Notes: generated from the sequence alone by a model not told the origin. 33,156 bases of DNA from Sphingosinicella sp. (GCA_016793845.1 JAEULI010000137.1:1-33156); one strand, 5' to 3'; counted from the stretch's first letter, positions 25,094 through 33,156 are shown. Numbers and translations are program-made.

Positions 25094-25163
25094 AATAATA
25101 TTTTCTATTTTAATAGAGTATCATATAAATGAAACGATATCGTCTTTCCTGATCAAGCGTGAA

Positions 25164-26234
25164 ATGACTCAGAGCAAATCGAAGAGGCCTGGATCGCAGG
25201 CGATCCTAAAGGTGCACAAATGGTTGAGTCTGGCTGCCTTGGCGTTCTGGCTGGTACAGGCCGGTACAGGCCTGCTGTTGACCTTTCACCGAGAGATCGG
25301 TGATCGCCTCATAGCTGGCGGAGGGGTTCCGCTGAATGTTCCCTTGCTCTCGCAGCGGGTCGAAGCCCTGCAGAACGATGCGGTGCACGTTCGTTCGTTC
25401 ATCTCAACGGGAGGCATCAGGGAGAGGTACAAGGTCACGTTGATCGACACGCCTGAAGACCTCTCTCGGGACGTGCTTGTCGATGGCCAAGGTCGTCTCC
25501 TGCATTCCTTTGACAAGGAAGGTCGTACGTGGGCCGGCACCCTCGTGACGCTGCATGAGTCGCTGTTTGCGGGCGAGGTCGGGCGCTGGATTGTTGGGAT
25601 CAGCGGGTTTCTCCTGTTCTCCAATCTCGGGCTTGGCACTGCCCTTGCCTTGCGGGGGAGAATGAAATGGCATGATCGCCTGGTTCCGGGCCGCGTTGGC
25701 AAGCTCAAGCTGCGGATGTTCGCCTGGCATCGGGCAATCGGCTTGTGGGCTGCCGTACCGGCCGCGATCATAGTTCTTGCGGGTGTTTTCTCGGTGTTCG
25801 AGGATGGCATCCGGCGTTTGCTCTCTGCGCCGGTTTCGGAATTCACTGCGCCGCGTGCAGGGCCGGTTGGCGGAGTCATGCTCGAGGATGCGATATCGAC
25901 CTCTCTGCACCTTTACGCGCAGGCCCGGCTCGTTGCCGTGACATTTCCAACCGATGAGCGCCCGGTCTGGAGCGTGCGGCTGCGCCAGCCCGGCGAAGGA
26001 TATGAAACCTTCGGCAGAACCACCGTTTATATCGATTCCACCAGCGGTAAGATCCTGGGGACGCTCGATCCGATGCGCGACCGCTTTACGCAGCGGATGA
26101 TCGACTTGTTTTATCCCGTCCACACCGGCGAGGTTTTCGGTATCGCAGGGCGTCTTCTGGTTTTTGCAACCGGTAGCTGGCTTGTCGTCATGCTGGGAAC
26201 AGGCATTCTCCTGTTCAGCTCCCGTCGTCGATAG
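25164..26234 (+). CDS. PepSY-associated membrane protein
   Basis: The 356-residue protein has the PepSY_TM layout: a first helix at about 17-40 after KVHKWLSLAALAFW, a periplasmic PepSY-like domain, two central helices (SGFLLFSNLGLGTALAL and AIGLWAAVPAAIIVLAGVF), a second PepSY domain (TTVYIDSTSGKILGTLDP) and a last helix. Conserved histidines occur in VHKW, LHES, WHRA and PVHTGE, as in PiuB/PepSY flavin- or haem-linked reductase relatives often found beside siderophore receptors. The start codon lacks a strong ribosome site. It meets the fusion gene tail to tail with six bases between stops. Role uncertain. Confidence 0.78.
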   Translation: MTQSKSKRPGSQAILKVHKWLSLAALAFWLVQAGTGLLLTFHREIGDRLIAGGGVPLNVPLLSQRVEALQNDAVHVRSFISTGGIRERYKVTLIDTPEDLSRDVLVDGQGRLLHSFDKEGRTWAGTLVTLHESLFAGEVGRWIVGISGFLLFSNLGLGTALALRGRMKWHDRLVPGRVGKLKLRMFAWHRAIGLWAAVPAAIIVLAGVFSVFEDGIRRLLSAPVSEFTAPRAGPVGGVMLEDAISTSLHLYAQARLVAVTFPTDERPVWSVRLRQPGEGYETFGRTTVYIDSTSGKILGTLDPMRDRFTQRMIDLFYPVHTGEVFGIAGRLLVFATGSWLVVMLGTGILLFSSRRR

Positions 26235-26240
26235 GCCGGT

Positions 26241-28385
26241 TCACGATATCGTGTCGGTCTGGATCAGCCTGTCTGGTACCGAGGCGATATTCTCCGCAGC
26301 CCACCGACCCGCGCCCTCGATGATCCGGCGATAGACCGGCATGGCGGCAGCGATGGCCTTGTCCTGATAGGATCGGCGGGTCGGCGCTGCCGCTTCCCTC
26401 AGGTAACGCATTGCCAGCGCCCGCTGCGCCGTATCGTCCCTGTAATTGCGGTAGAGCCATCGCTCCCACATGACCGTGCGCGTATCGGGTTCGCTGGTGT
26501 GGATGAACGCATCCGGATCGCAGCAGAATTCCACGATGGCACCGGCAACGTCCGCTTGCGGCGCGAGGGCGCGCTCAAGGCCCCAGAAGAGGAGGCCGCT
26601 GCGGTGCGTATGCGGCAAAGAGGTTCCCGAAGACCACTGCGCTTCCACTGTCTTCGCGCTGATCGCGTCTTCGCCCCACCAGTCCGCCGTGCGGCAATAC
26701 AGGGGGCCACCCGCCGCGTTGAAATTCAGGAAGATGAGATTGCCGTCGCCGATCGGGATCATGCTGTGCCAATCGAGATACGCGATATGGCGGGCCTTGC
26801 CGCACAAGCGCCGGACAGCATCGAGCAGGGTACGCGACGACCATTGCAGGTCTTGCCCGCCGAACTCGATACCGGCCGGATCCTCATACTGGCCGCATTC
26901 AAGCGCGTTGTGCGTTTCCCACCGGCCGAAGCGCGCATAGGATTTCTGGAGGGCGGCGCTCCATTCGTCCACCATGTCCTCGTCAAGGCCGGTACGATTT
27001 GGGAGCATGTCCGACACGGCGGCATAGAGCGGATTGGGCGGCAGGTGCTCACCGAATGCGACGAAGTTTCGGTTCAGATCGACGTTGTTCTCGTTCACGC
27101 GCAGCATGTAAGCGAACCCGAACGGGTTCACGGCATGAACGAACAGCATGGCTGTGCGGGGCGGAAGCGGGTCCGGGCGCGTCGTCAGCCAATGTGTCTG
27201 GGCGGCGGAGCCGGAGAAGCCTTCGGCGCCATGTGTGCCGGACAGTGACAGGATAACGACATCCGCATCTTCTGGCCCGAGCCACGCGAAATCCATGTAG
27301 AGCGGTTTGCCGTCGGGGCCGGTATGTTCAGGCAGGTGGTGCGTCTCCAGGATTGCTCCCGCTGCGGATGCCGCCGCCCGAAATTTGCGGCGCGCCTCCT
27401 GATAGTCGGCCGAAAAATGGGGATGCGATGTGACTGTCCCCGCAGAAGCCGGCGAATGCATCGCGCAGGCCGCAGCGGTCAGCCGGTCACGGCGATCCGC
27501 AAGCGCGCTGATGCCTTGCGCGGACAGGTGCGCGAGCCACTCCGATGCAATCCGGTTGCGATCCTGAGTTGTCCAGGTCGGCCACGGATCCGTGTGGACG
27601 AGAGCGGCGCCGAAATCGAAACGTTCGATATGATCCAGCCAATCGGAAGGGTCGTGGCTGGGTACGTTCAGCGCAAAGCCGTTGAACATGCCGACAGCGG
27701 CGAACCGCGGGCCGATACCGTGCATGAGGGCGGCATCGATCTGGGCAATCGTGGCCTTCTGGTCGTGGGCCAGCCGCAGGGCCTCCCGCATGATCGCCAT
27801 CTGGAGACGATTGGCGACGAAGCCGGTCTGGGTACCTTCTATTTTCACCGGCATCTTGCCCGCCCTGCGGTAGAAGGCGATGGCGGCATCCGTGACCTCG
27901 GCGGGTGTTTCCGTATCGACCACGACTTCGACCAGCGTGGTCGCATAAGGCGGATTGATCGGGTGGCCGACAATGATGCGCTGGCCGTTCCGGAGGCCCT
28001 GCCGCAGCAGGGCAGGCGGATAGTCGGATGTGCTCGAGGCGATCACGGCATCGCCCGCGATCTCCTCGATCGCGGCGAAGATCCGCTGTTTGAGCGCGAG
28101 GTCTTCCGGCACGCTCTCCTGAACGAAGACGCTGCCCGATACGGCCTCCTCGGCCGACGCTACGATGGTTACGCGGTCCTGCAACGCCTGAAGGTCGACG
28201 CCGCGAATTGCGACCACCCTGCGAAGCGCGCGTGCCAGTGCTTCCGCCGTTGTCGCGGATGGGTCGTAAAGCTGGACGTCGTATCCGTGCGCGGCAAACT
28301 GCGCCGCCCATGCGCTGCCGATCAGCCCGCCGCCGATACAGGCGACCTTCCCGGAAGGATCGCGCCTGATTTTTGAAGCCGTCAA
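26241..28385 (-). CDS. Fusion of a 3-hydroxyacyl-CoA-dehydrogenase-type oxidoreductase and a DUF2817 (M14-like) peptidase
   Basis: This single 714-residue frame holds two complete enzymes. Residues 1-312 are an NAD-dependent dehydrogenase of the L-gulonate dehydrogenase/lambda-crystallin type: GGGLIG at 18-23, ESVPEDLALK at 90-99, SSTS at 117-120 and H141 in GHPINPP. Residues about 322-700 are a DUF2817 domain of the M14 carboxypeptidase type: zinc ligands H385 and E388 in SGTHGAEGF, R439 in NNVDLNRNF, H540 in LDWHSM and general base E619 in IVEF. The start is TTG 28385, with GAGGAAA five bases upstream; no ATG fits. It lies 28 bases after the ArgE-like gene. I know the families but not this fusion. 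It may cut an amide and oxidise a hydroxy acid. Confidence 0.82.
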   Translation of the reverse strand: MTASKIRRDPSGKVACIGGGLIGSAWAAQFAAHGYDVQLYDPSATTAEALARALRRVVAIRGVDLQALQDRVTIVASAEEAVSGSVFVQESVPEDLALKQRIFAAIEEIAGDAVIASSTSDYPPALLRQGLRNGQRIIVGHPINPPYATTLVEVVVDTETPAEVTDAAIAFYRRAGKMPVKIEGTQTGFVANRLQMAIMREALRLAHDQKATIAQIDAALMHGIGPRFAAVGMFNGFALNVPSHDPSDWLDHIERFDFGAALVHTDPWPTWTTQDRNRIASEWLAHLSAQGISALADRRDRLTAAACAMHSPASAGTVTSHPHFSADYQEARRKFRAAASAAGAILETHHLPEHTGPDGKPLYMDFAWLGPEDADVVILSLSGTHGAEGFSGSAAQTHWLTTRPDPLPPRTAMLFVHAVNPFGFAYMLRVNENNVDLNRNFVAFGEHLPPNPLYAAVSDMLPNRTGLDEDMVDEWSAALQKSYARFGRWETHNALECGQYEDPAGIEFGGQDLQWSSRTLLDAVRRLCGKARHIAYLDWHSMIPIGDGNLIFLNFNAAGGPLYCRTADWWGEDAISAKTVEAQWSSGTSLPHTHRSGLLFWGLERALAPQADVAGAIVEFCCDPDAFIHTSEPDTRTVMWERWLYRNYRDDTAQRALAMRYLREAAAPTRRSYQDKAIAAAMPVYRRIIEGAGRWAAENIASVPDRLIQTDTIS
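26242..26253. terminator. 12-bp palindrome at the convergent gene junction
   Basis: CACGATATCGTG is a perfect palindrome overlapping the fusion stop and starting eight bases after the PepSY stop. It has no loop or T-run, so a terminator role is weak; it may be an unrelated site. Confidence 0.2.
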
Positions 28386-28413
28386 TGCTGTTTCCTCATG
28401 CTGGTTGCGGCGC

Positions 28414-29568
28414 TCAGCGCATTTCGTCGATGATGCGGCGCAGGAAACGCGTGCAGCGCTCGATCTGATCGAGCGATACGTATTCGTCGGGTTTGTGCGC
28501 CTGCTCGATGCTGCCCGGTCCGCAAAGAACGGTTGAGAAACCAGCCCCCTGAAATTGCCCCGCCTCCGACGCATATGAAGCGACCTGGATCTGGTTCGCC
28601 CCCGTCAATCGCCGCGCGAGCTGCGATGCCTGTCCGTCGGGGTCGGGGCGCAGTGCCGGAACCTTCACAATGGTTTCCGTCGCGATTTTTATTGCTATGC
28701 TAGCTGCGGCATATCGCTCGGCCAGTTCCTGTGCGAAGCCGTCAAAAGCCTGCCTGCAGGCATCGACATCGTCGGATGGCAGATTCCGCAGATCCCAGGT
28801 GAAGAGGCATTCGTGGGCCATCACGTTCTGCTGAACGCCGCCTGATACGAGGTTGCTCGTAATGGTCGTATAGGGAGGCTGGAACAGCGTGTCGGAGTCT
28901 GCGCGGGCGCGGTTCAGCATCCGTATCTCGACGAGGCGCGTGATGAGCTGCGCGGCGATTTCAACAGCCGACGCACAATTCTCCGTATCGCTGGAGTGGC
29001 CGGGAACGCCCGTCACGCGCGTGCGGAACTGCGTGCTGCCCTTGTGGCCGTCAACAACGGTCATCATCGTCGGTTCGCCGACGATGACCGCGCCGGGACG
29101 CGGCAACAGACGTGCGATGTCGCGGATCATCGCAGGGGCGCCGATGCACCCGATTTCCTCGTCGTACGATAGAGCGAGGATGATGGGGCGTTGCAGTTTT
29201 GCCGCCAGCATCTCCGGAACGAGCGACAGCGCGATGCCGCAGAAGCCCTTCATGTCGCACGTGCCGCGACCGTAGAGCCGACCGGCGCGGAGGGAGAGCG
29301 TCCACGGGTCCGTCGACCATGCCTGATTGGTGACGGGCACGACGTCGGTATGGCCGGACAGGAGGATGCCGCCTTCCGTCAGCGGGCCGATCACCGCGTA
29401 CACATTCGCCCGGTCGCCATCCGTGTTGGGAACGCGCGTCACGGGGACGCCAAGACTTTCGAGATAAAGCGACACGTCTTCGATCAAGGGCAGATTCGAT
29501 TTTCCGGAACTCGTATCGAAAGCGACAAGGCGCTCGATCCAGCCGATCCGGGATGCAAGATCGGTCAT
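28414..29568 (-). CDS. ArgE-like N-acetyl amino acid deacetylase (M20 family)
   Basis: The 384-residue metallohydrolase is close to acetylornithine deacetylase. Metal and catalytic residues are visible: H73 and D75 in SGHTDVVP, D105 in GRGTCDMKG, E137-E138 in YDEEIG, E165 in VGEPT and the late histidine in QAHKPDEYV. It removes acetyl groups from N-acetyl-L-amino acids in the cytoplasm. Its ATG 29568 overlaps the GNAT stop by four bases. A catabolic role fits better than arginine synthesis because the operon has no arginine genes. It could finish the DgcN-DgcA route by freeing L-glutamate, though it is not in the same operon. Confidence 0.9.
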   Translation of the reverse strand: MTDLASRIGWIERLVAFDTSSGKSNLPLIEDVSLYLESLGVPVTRVPNTDGDRANVYAVIGPLTEGGILLSGHTDVVPVTNQAWSTDPWTLSLRAGRLYGRGTCDMKGFCGIALSLVPEMLAAKLQRPIILALSYDEEIGCIGAPAMIRDIARLLPRPGAVIVGEPTMMTVVDGHKGSTQFRTRVTGVPGHSSDTENCASAVEIAAQLITRLVEIRMLNRARADSDTLFQPPYTTITSNLVSGGVQQNVMAHECLFTWDLRNLPSDDVDACRQAFDGFAQELAERYAAASIAIKIATETIVKVPALRPDPDGQASQLARRLTGANQIQVASYASEAGQFQGAGFSTVLCGPGSIEQAHKPDEYVSLDQIERCTRFLRRIIDEMR

Positions 29569-30062
29569 TGCGTCTTCCCCGTTTCACCTGGTGATTTGCA
29601 CATAAGGGCAAAACGCTCGCCATGCCGGGTGCGCCAAGCGTAAATCCGGTAGCCGATGCGTTCGTAAAGCGAGCCTTCGGGCGTGATCGAGGCGAGATGG
29701 ATCGACGGATAGCCGAGCTTCGCCGCAGCAGTTTCGCAGGCGAGGCAAAGCGCCTCGGCGACACCGCGCCGCCGCCAGCCCGGTGCGACGAACACGTTGC
29801 AGAGCCAGGGCTGGGCCGCTGCATCCCAGTCCGCGCTGTCGCGCGCTCTTAGCGAGGCGATGCCTGCGATCTCGCCGTCGACATAGGCGGCAAGGGTGAT
29901 CGGCAGGCCCGCCTCGGGCACCTCGTTCGCGAAGCGCGCGCGGGTTTCCTCCGGCGTGCGACCGCTGAAGGCGCTCCATTCCGCATGAATCCACGCGGCG
30001 GCGGTATCGATGCCGCCCGGATCCCCGGCAAGCCGCTCTACCGAGATTCGCGCCGGGCTCAT
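29565..30062 (-). CDS. GNAT-family N-acetyltransferase
   Basis: The 165-residue protein has the GNAT fold. Strands lead to NVFVAPGWRRRGVAEALCLA, which contains the acetyl-CoA loop R-x-x-G-V-A, followed by ITPEGSLYERIGYRIY. It transfers acetyl from acetyl-CoA to an amine. ATG 30062 overlaps the ALDH stop and its own stop overlaps the ArgE-like start, so acetylase and deacetylase are translationally paired. That pairing suggests transient protection of an amino group during the oxidation step, but the substrate is not shown. Confidence 0.85.
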   Translation of the reverse strand: MSPARISVERLAGDPGGIDTAAAWIHAEWSAFSGRTPEETRARFANEVPEAGLPITLAAYVDGEIAGIASLRARDSADWDAAAQPWLCNVFVAPGWRRRGVAEALCLACETAAAKLGYPSIHLASITPEGSLYERIGYRIYAWRTRHGERFALMCKSPGETGKTQ

Positions 30063-31537
30063 GCGGTTACGAACTGCACGGCCTTGCGCCAGCGATAGGC
30101 CGAAAGCCCCTGCCGGCCGCCAAGCACGCCATGGCCCGAAGCGCGGTGAGGTTCCGCGGGGAGAGCGTGGAGTGGGGCACCGGGCGAAGCATTGGTTCTT
30201 ACGTCGACACGGCCCGCCATAAGGTCGCGGCTGAGGCGGCGCGCTCTTCCGATATCACGCGTCCACACCGTCGCCGCCAGCCCGTAGTGCGTGTCGTTCG
30301 CCAGCGCGATGGCCTCCGCCTCGTCGGAAAACGGGATGACAGACAGCAACGGGCCGAAAATTTCCTTGCGCGCCACGTGCATCGTGTTGCGCGCCATCCT
30401 GAACAGACCCGGTGCTACGAAAAGCCCCTCGTTCGGTAGGCTCCCCGCCGTTTCAAGCGGTTCGTAACCCGCGCCCTCCTGCATCCCGACCTCCACGAAA
30501 CGCAGAACGGTCTCAAGCTGACGCGCGTTTGCGATCGGGCCATAGTTGGTCGCCGGATCGAGCGGTGAACCTACCCGAAAGACCTGCGGCATCACCGTGC
30601 GTATTTTTTCGGCAAGACGATCGGCAACCGTGGCTTCCACAAGCAGGCGGCTGCGTGCAACGCAGAGCTGCCCAGTGTTGTGAAAGGCTGCTGTGACGAC
30701 GGCTTCCGCCAGACCGGGAAGCTCCGCCGCGTCTGCAAAGACGATCTGGGGCGATTTTCCGCCCAGTTCCAGCATCACGCGTTTGGCGTTCGAACCGCCG
30801 GCCAGCATCATGACCTTGCGTCCGGCTGCGGTGGAGCCGACGAAATGCAGCAGATCGATATCGTCATGGACGACCATCTGCGTGCCGGTTCTGGCTCCGC
30901 CGAGAAGGACGTTGACGATACCGTCGGGCAAACCGGCCTCCGATGCGATTTCGGCGACACGAAGCAGCGAGGACGGCGCTGTCTCGGAGGGCTTGATGAT
31001 CACGGTGTTGCCGGCGGCGACAGCCGGTGCCAGCGCCGATACGCCTATGATCAGCGGATAATTCCATGCCGAGATGATGCCAACGACACCGCATGGCTCT
31101 TCCCAGCTGGTCGAGAATGTGTGCGATCGATCCGTTGAGATGACCTCGCCGTGAGGTTCGCTCGCGTATCCTGCGAATGCAAGGAGGCAGGCCACGGCCT
31201 CGTCGACCTGCGCCAGTGCCTGAGCGATCGGCATTCCCATTTCCAGGGAATCCAGCATGGCGAGTTCCGTGCGGGCAGACCTGAGGCCATTTGCCAATGC
31301 GTTCAGCCAAAGGCAGCGCTTTTCGGGCGCGGCGAGGCGCGCATGATCGAGAAAGGCCCTGCGGGCGGATCGGACGGCCCGGTCCACGTCGTGCGCGGTG
31401 CAACCGCGAAACGCAGCCAACGGCGCGCGGAGCGCAGGGTTCGTCAGCGTGAAGCGCGTGCCGGCTTTGGTGGGCTGGAAATCGCCGCCATAAAATGGAT
31501 GCGCGGCGTGACGGACAGCGCCGGATGCCGCGCTCAC
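30059..31537 (-). CDS. Aldehyde dehydrogenase
   Basis: The 492-residue NAD(P)-dependent aldehyde dehydrogenase has all active-site residues: N159 in SAWNYP, K182 in IIKPSE, E257 in LELGGK and nucleophile C292 in NTGQLCVARS. It oxidises an aldehyde to the acid in the cytoplasm. The start is GTG 31537, which overlaps the upstream stop as GTGA. The frame stays open to 31666, but that part lies inside the preceding gene. Its stop overlaps the GNAT start. Substrate preference cannot be read from sequence. Confidence 0.9.
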   Translation of the reverse strand: MSAASGAVRHAAHPFYGGDFQPTKAGTRFTLTNPALRAPLAAFRGCTAHDVDRAVRSARRAFLDHARLAAPEKRCLWLNALANGLRSARTELAMLDSLEMGMPIAQALAQVDEAVACLLAFAGYASEPHGEVISTDRSHTFSTSWEEPCGVVGIISAWNYPLIIGVSALAPAVAAGNTVIIKPSETAPSSLLRVAEIASEAGLPDGIVNVLLGGARTGTQMVVHDDIDLLHFVGSTAAGRKVMMLAGGSNAKRVMLELGGKSPQIVFADAAELPGLAEAVVTAAFHNTGQLCVARSRLLVEATVADRLAEKIRTVMPQVFRVGSPLDPATNYGPIANARQLETVLRFVEVGMQEGAGYEPLETAGSLPNEGLFVAPGLFRMARNTMHVARKEIFGPLLSVIPFSDEAEAIALANDTHYGLAATVWTRDIGRARRLSRDLMAGRVDVRTNASPGAPLHALPAEPHRASGHGVLGGRQGLSAYRWRKAVQFVTA

Positions 31538-32358
31538 GACAACGCCCGTTGATCGCTGAGATCCTTGGCGCCGATCGTTCGCAGCTGCCGAGCGGAAAGG
31601 CAGCGGCCGATCGGTATGTCCGCGAGCCGATCGACGATATGGACCAATGTCGGCAGCTGTTCCCACGTCCCGCGCTGGAAGCTTATGGTCGCATTCGCTG
31701 CCGTTTGCATTTCCTCGACCCGGAGGTTGCTGCCGCCGAGTGGGGTGAGGACCGCGTACTCCGCGTCCGCAACGCCGGGCGTGCCTGTGCGGGGCACATA
31801 TTTATAGTGGAGCAGGCCCTGCGTTTCGGGCTCCCCATCGGGATCACCCGTTTCGGGAGACAGATCGTGGAGCGTGAGCGCGGCGAACATGAAGCCGTCC
31901 CACAGCGCTTCGCACCGCGCTGCGTCCGCGGTGGTCGCGGGCGGCGGCAGCTCGCTGTAGAGCTTCGCGAAACCGAGTTCCTCCCGGCCGCTCAGTATCG
32001 GATCGGCCAGGTTTTCCCACAGCACAAGCAGCAGGTCGCCATCGACGACGTCTCGCTGCCCCTCAAAGCGTGCCGGGATGGATACGCCGAACGTATTGTA
32101 GGCCCGGCCGGCGAGCCAATCGATATCGGTCATATAGGCGAAGTCGATCGCAAGCTCCGGTCTGCGTAAGGAGAAGCCGGGGGGCAGCAACGTCTCAAGC
32201 GCGCCGGCATCCGCCTCAAAGCGCGCGCTCAATATGGTTTGCCGGGGCGTGTTGACGTAGTCCAGAACGCGGCCACCGTAGCTCTGACGCGGGCCCGGTG
32301 TGGGTCCGAAATGTGTGGGCATCCGGTATCGCTGGCCGGGCACGAAACCATACGACAT
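31534..32358 (-). CDS. Acetoacetate decarboxylase-family protein
   Basis: The 274-residue protein has the acetoacetate decarboxylase fold: FEADAGALETLLPPGF at 48-63, AYMTDIDWLAGRAYNTFGV, then SGREELGFAKLYSEL at 123-137. K132 stands where the Schiff-base lysine of the GYPKK motif is found, but the second lysine of the classical pair is L133. Members decarboxylate beta-keto acids or act as aldolase-dehydratases. ATG 32358 has AGGAG nine bases upstream. It opens the five-gene operon and overlaps the ALDH start. A keto acid produced by the fusion's dehydrogenase domain would be a reasonable substrate (inference). Confidence 0.82.
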   Translation of the reverse strand: MSYGFVPGQRYRMPTHFGPTPGPRQSYGGRVLDYVNTPRQTILSARFEADAGALETLLPPGFSLRRPELAIDFAYMTDIDWLAGRAYNTFGVSIPARFEGQRDVVDGDLLLVLWENLADPILSGREELGFAKLYSELPPPATTADAARCEALWDGFMFAALTLHDLSPETGDPDGEPETQGLLHYKYVPRTGTPGVADAEYAVLTPLGGSNLRVEEMQTAANATISFQRGTWEQLPTLVHIVDRLADIPIGRCLSARQLRTIGAKDLSDQRALS

Positions 32359-32469
32359 CAACGCGCGCTCCTGCTGGTCAGGAAGGTATTGCCGGCCGTT
32401 TCGTCTGATGTTTGCGGCATGGGCACCGACCCCTCTTCGTCTTGAAACCATCAATGTAGATATAATTTC

Positions 32470-32499
32470 ATTATAGATATATATGTATATTTCTGTAAA
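32470..32499 (-). promoter_or_regulatory. Promoter of the five-gene operon
   Basis: On the minus strand TTTACA (32499-32494), 18 bases, then TATAAT (32475-32470) forms a good sigma70-type promoter. It leaves a leader of about 105 bases before the first ATG. The surrounding 32450-32505 is the most A/T-rich stretch of the window. Confidence 0.6.
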
Positions 32500-32537
32500 T
32501 AGAATACCGAAAGAGGAAAGGCGAGCGAGGAGGGGGC

Positions 32538-33156
32538 GTGCGTGTAGGGGCGTGTCGGTGGTGTCCGGCGATAATGTTTGTTGCTGTGCTGGCGTCGGCG
32601 GCCTCCGCGTTCGCCGCCGGTTCGGCGCGTACGCCGAAGCTCCGCTATGATCTGCTGGTCCGGAGCGAACGGATCTATGACGGCTCTGGAAACGCGCCGT
32701 TCGCCGGTGAGCTTGCGATCGCGGGGGACCGTATCGTCTATGTCGGGGTGAAGGCACCGGGTGCCGCGGTGCGCACCATCGATGCCGGCAAGGCGGCGGT
32801 GGCGCCGGGTTTCATCAATATGCTCAGCTGGTCAAACGAGAGCCTGCTTGTGGATGGCCGTGCGGAGAGCGCCCTCCGCCAAGGCATCACGCTCGAGGTG
32901 ATGGGCGAGGGCGAGTCGATGGGACCGCTCACGCCAGACATGAAAATCGACATGAAGCAGCGGCAAGAGGATGACGCGCGCTACGACGTCACCTGGACGA
33001 CGCTCGATCAGTATCTGCGGGCGCTGGAGGGGGCCGGTGTCGCCGTCAACGTCGCATCGCATGTGGGCGCGGCGACGCTGCGGCGATACGTGATGGGCGA
33101 TACCGCTGCGAAGGCGGACCCGGCCCAGATCGACCGGATGCAGGAACTGCTCAGGA
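32538..33156 (+). CDS. Secreted amidohydrolase of the N-acyl-D-amino-acid deacylase family (runs off right edge)
   Basis: The frame is open from GTG 32538 to the window end (206 codons). GAGGAGGGGG sits directly upstream. The N-terminus is a signal peptide with hydrophobic core AIMFVAVLASAASAFAAG. The next part (YDLLVRSERIYDGSGNAPFA, AIAGDRIVYVGV, APGFINMLSWSNESL) is the D-aminoacylase beta-sandwich and first barrel strand. The usual HxH metal pair (GFIDxHxH) is replaced by INMLSW, and the GNCG site by MGEGES. ATG 32574 is an alternative start but would cut into the signal peptide. It diverges from the five-gene operon and probably shares its control. Confidence 0.8.
   Translation, partial: MRVGACRWCPAIMFVAVLASAASAFAAGSARTPKLRYDLLVRSERIYDGSGNAPFAGELAIAGDRIVYVGVKAPGAAVRTIDAGKAAVAPGFINMLSWSNESLLVDGRAESALRQGITLEVMGEGESMGPLTPDMKIDMKQRQEDDARYDVTWTTLDQYLRALEGAGVAVNVASHVGAATLRRYVMGDTAAKADPAQIDRMQELLR

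Larger units (their letters stand above)
24775..25163. other. Gap before the PepSY gene
   Basis: This 389-base gap carries a possible degenerate helix-turn-helix frame (24822-25025), a strong hairpin with a 23-codon ORF (25013-25093) and an A/T-rich promoter-like stretch (about 25088-25140, with TATAAA at 25124). No full gene is seen. Confidence 0.55.

Noticed and set aside
28414-29568. Arginine biosynthesis gene argE proper
   Set aside because: No arginine genes are nearby, and the operon context is catabolic, so I left the gene symbol empty.
12530-31537. Ectoine degradation cluster (M24, M14-like and ALDH enzymes occur in such pathways)
   Set aside because: The three proteins lie in separate operons, the M14-like domain is DUF2817 fused to a dehydrogenase, and no ectoine transporter, transaminase or EutR/AsnC-type regulator is present.
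1-33156. CRISPR array, rRNA, prophage structural genes or a plasmid origin
   Set aside because: I saw no regularly spaced repeats, no rRNA sequence, and no phage or replication protein patterns on either strand.

Overview
The window is GC-rich DNA from an alphaproteobacterium, most likely a member of the Sphingomonadales. The left 5.6 kb carries a chromosomal housekeeping order familiar from that group: M23 peptidase, SUV3-like helicase, S4 protein, 7Fe ferredoxin FdxA and CarD, followed by a tRNA-Leu(GAG). TonB receptors with Sphingomonas-type signal peptides, a CtrA-type site (TTAA-N7-TTAAC) and a TorF-like porin agree with this. This is inference from gene content, not from a database search.

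Layout: (1) 1-5.6 kb, conserved chromosome. (2) 5.6-7.4 kb, a lower-quality stretch just behind the tRNA with debris of mobile DNA (C-terminus of a serine recombinase, C-terminus of an IS3-type transposase), a small XRE regulator and a cupin. It looks like an eroded integration site. (3) 7.4-24.8 kb, a catabolic island: secreted beta-propeller, DgcN, a divergent amidase-AraC-M24 peptidase operon, a leftward operon of secreted N-acyl-D-amino-acid deacylase, DgcA, alpha/beta hydrolase and TonB receptor, and a rightward operon of a second TonB receptor, a membrane-anchored PAF-acetylhydrolase-like enzyme and a YkvI-type transporter, closed by a porin. (4) 24.8-26.2 kb, a PepSY membrane protein preceded by a gap with a possible leader ORF. 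(5) 26.2-33.2 kb, a tightly coupled five-gene leftward operon (acetoacetate-decarboxylase-like, aldehyde dehydrogenase, GNAT, ArgE-like deacetylase, and an in-frame fusion of a hydroxyacid dehydrogenase to a DUF2817/M14-like peptidase), diverging from a secreted amidohydrolase that runs off the right edge.

How the genes may work together (inference): outer-membrane receptors and a porin bring in N-acylated or D-configured amino-acid compounds. Secreted deacylases, amidase and M24/M14-like peptidases free the amino acids. DgcN acetylates D-glutamate (or a relative), DgcA racemises the N-acetyl compound, and the ArgE-like deacetylase could release the L-amino acid. The operon at 28-32 kb adds acetylation, oxidation and decarboxylation steps for carbon skeletons not identified here. 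The best candidate for something undescribed is the dehydrogenase-DUF2817 fusion inside that operon.
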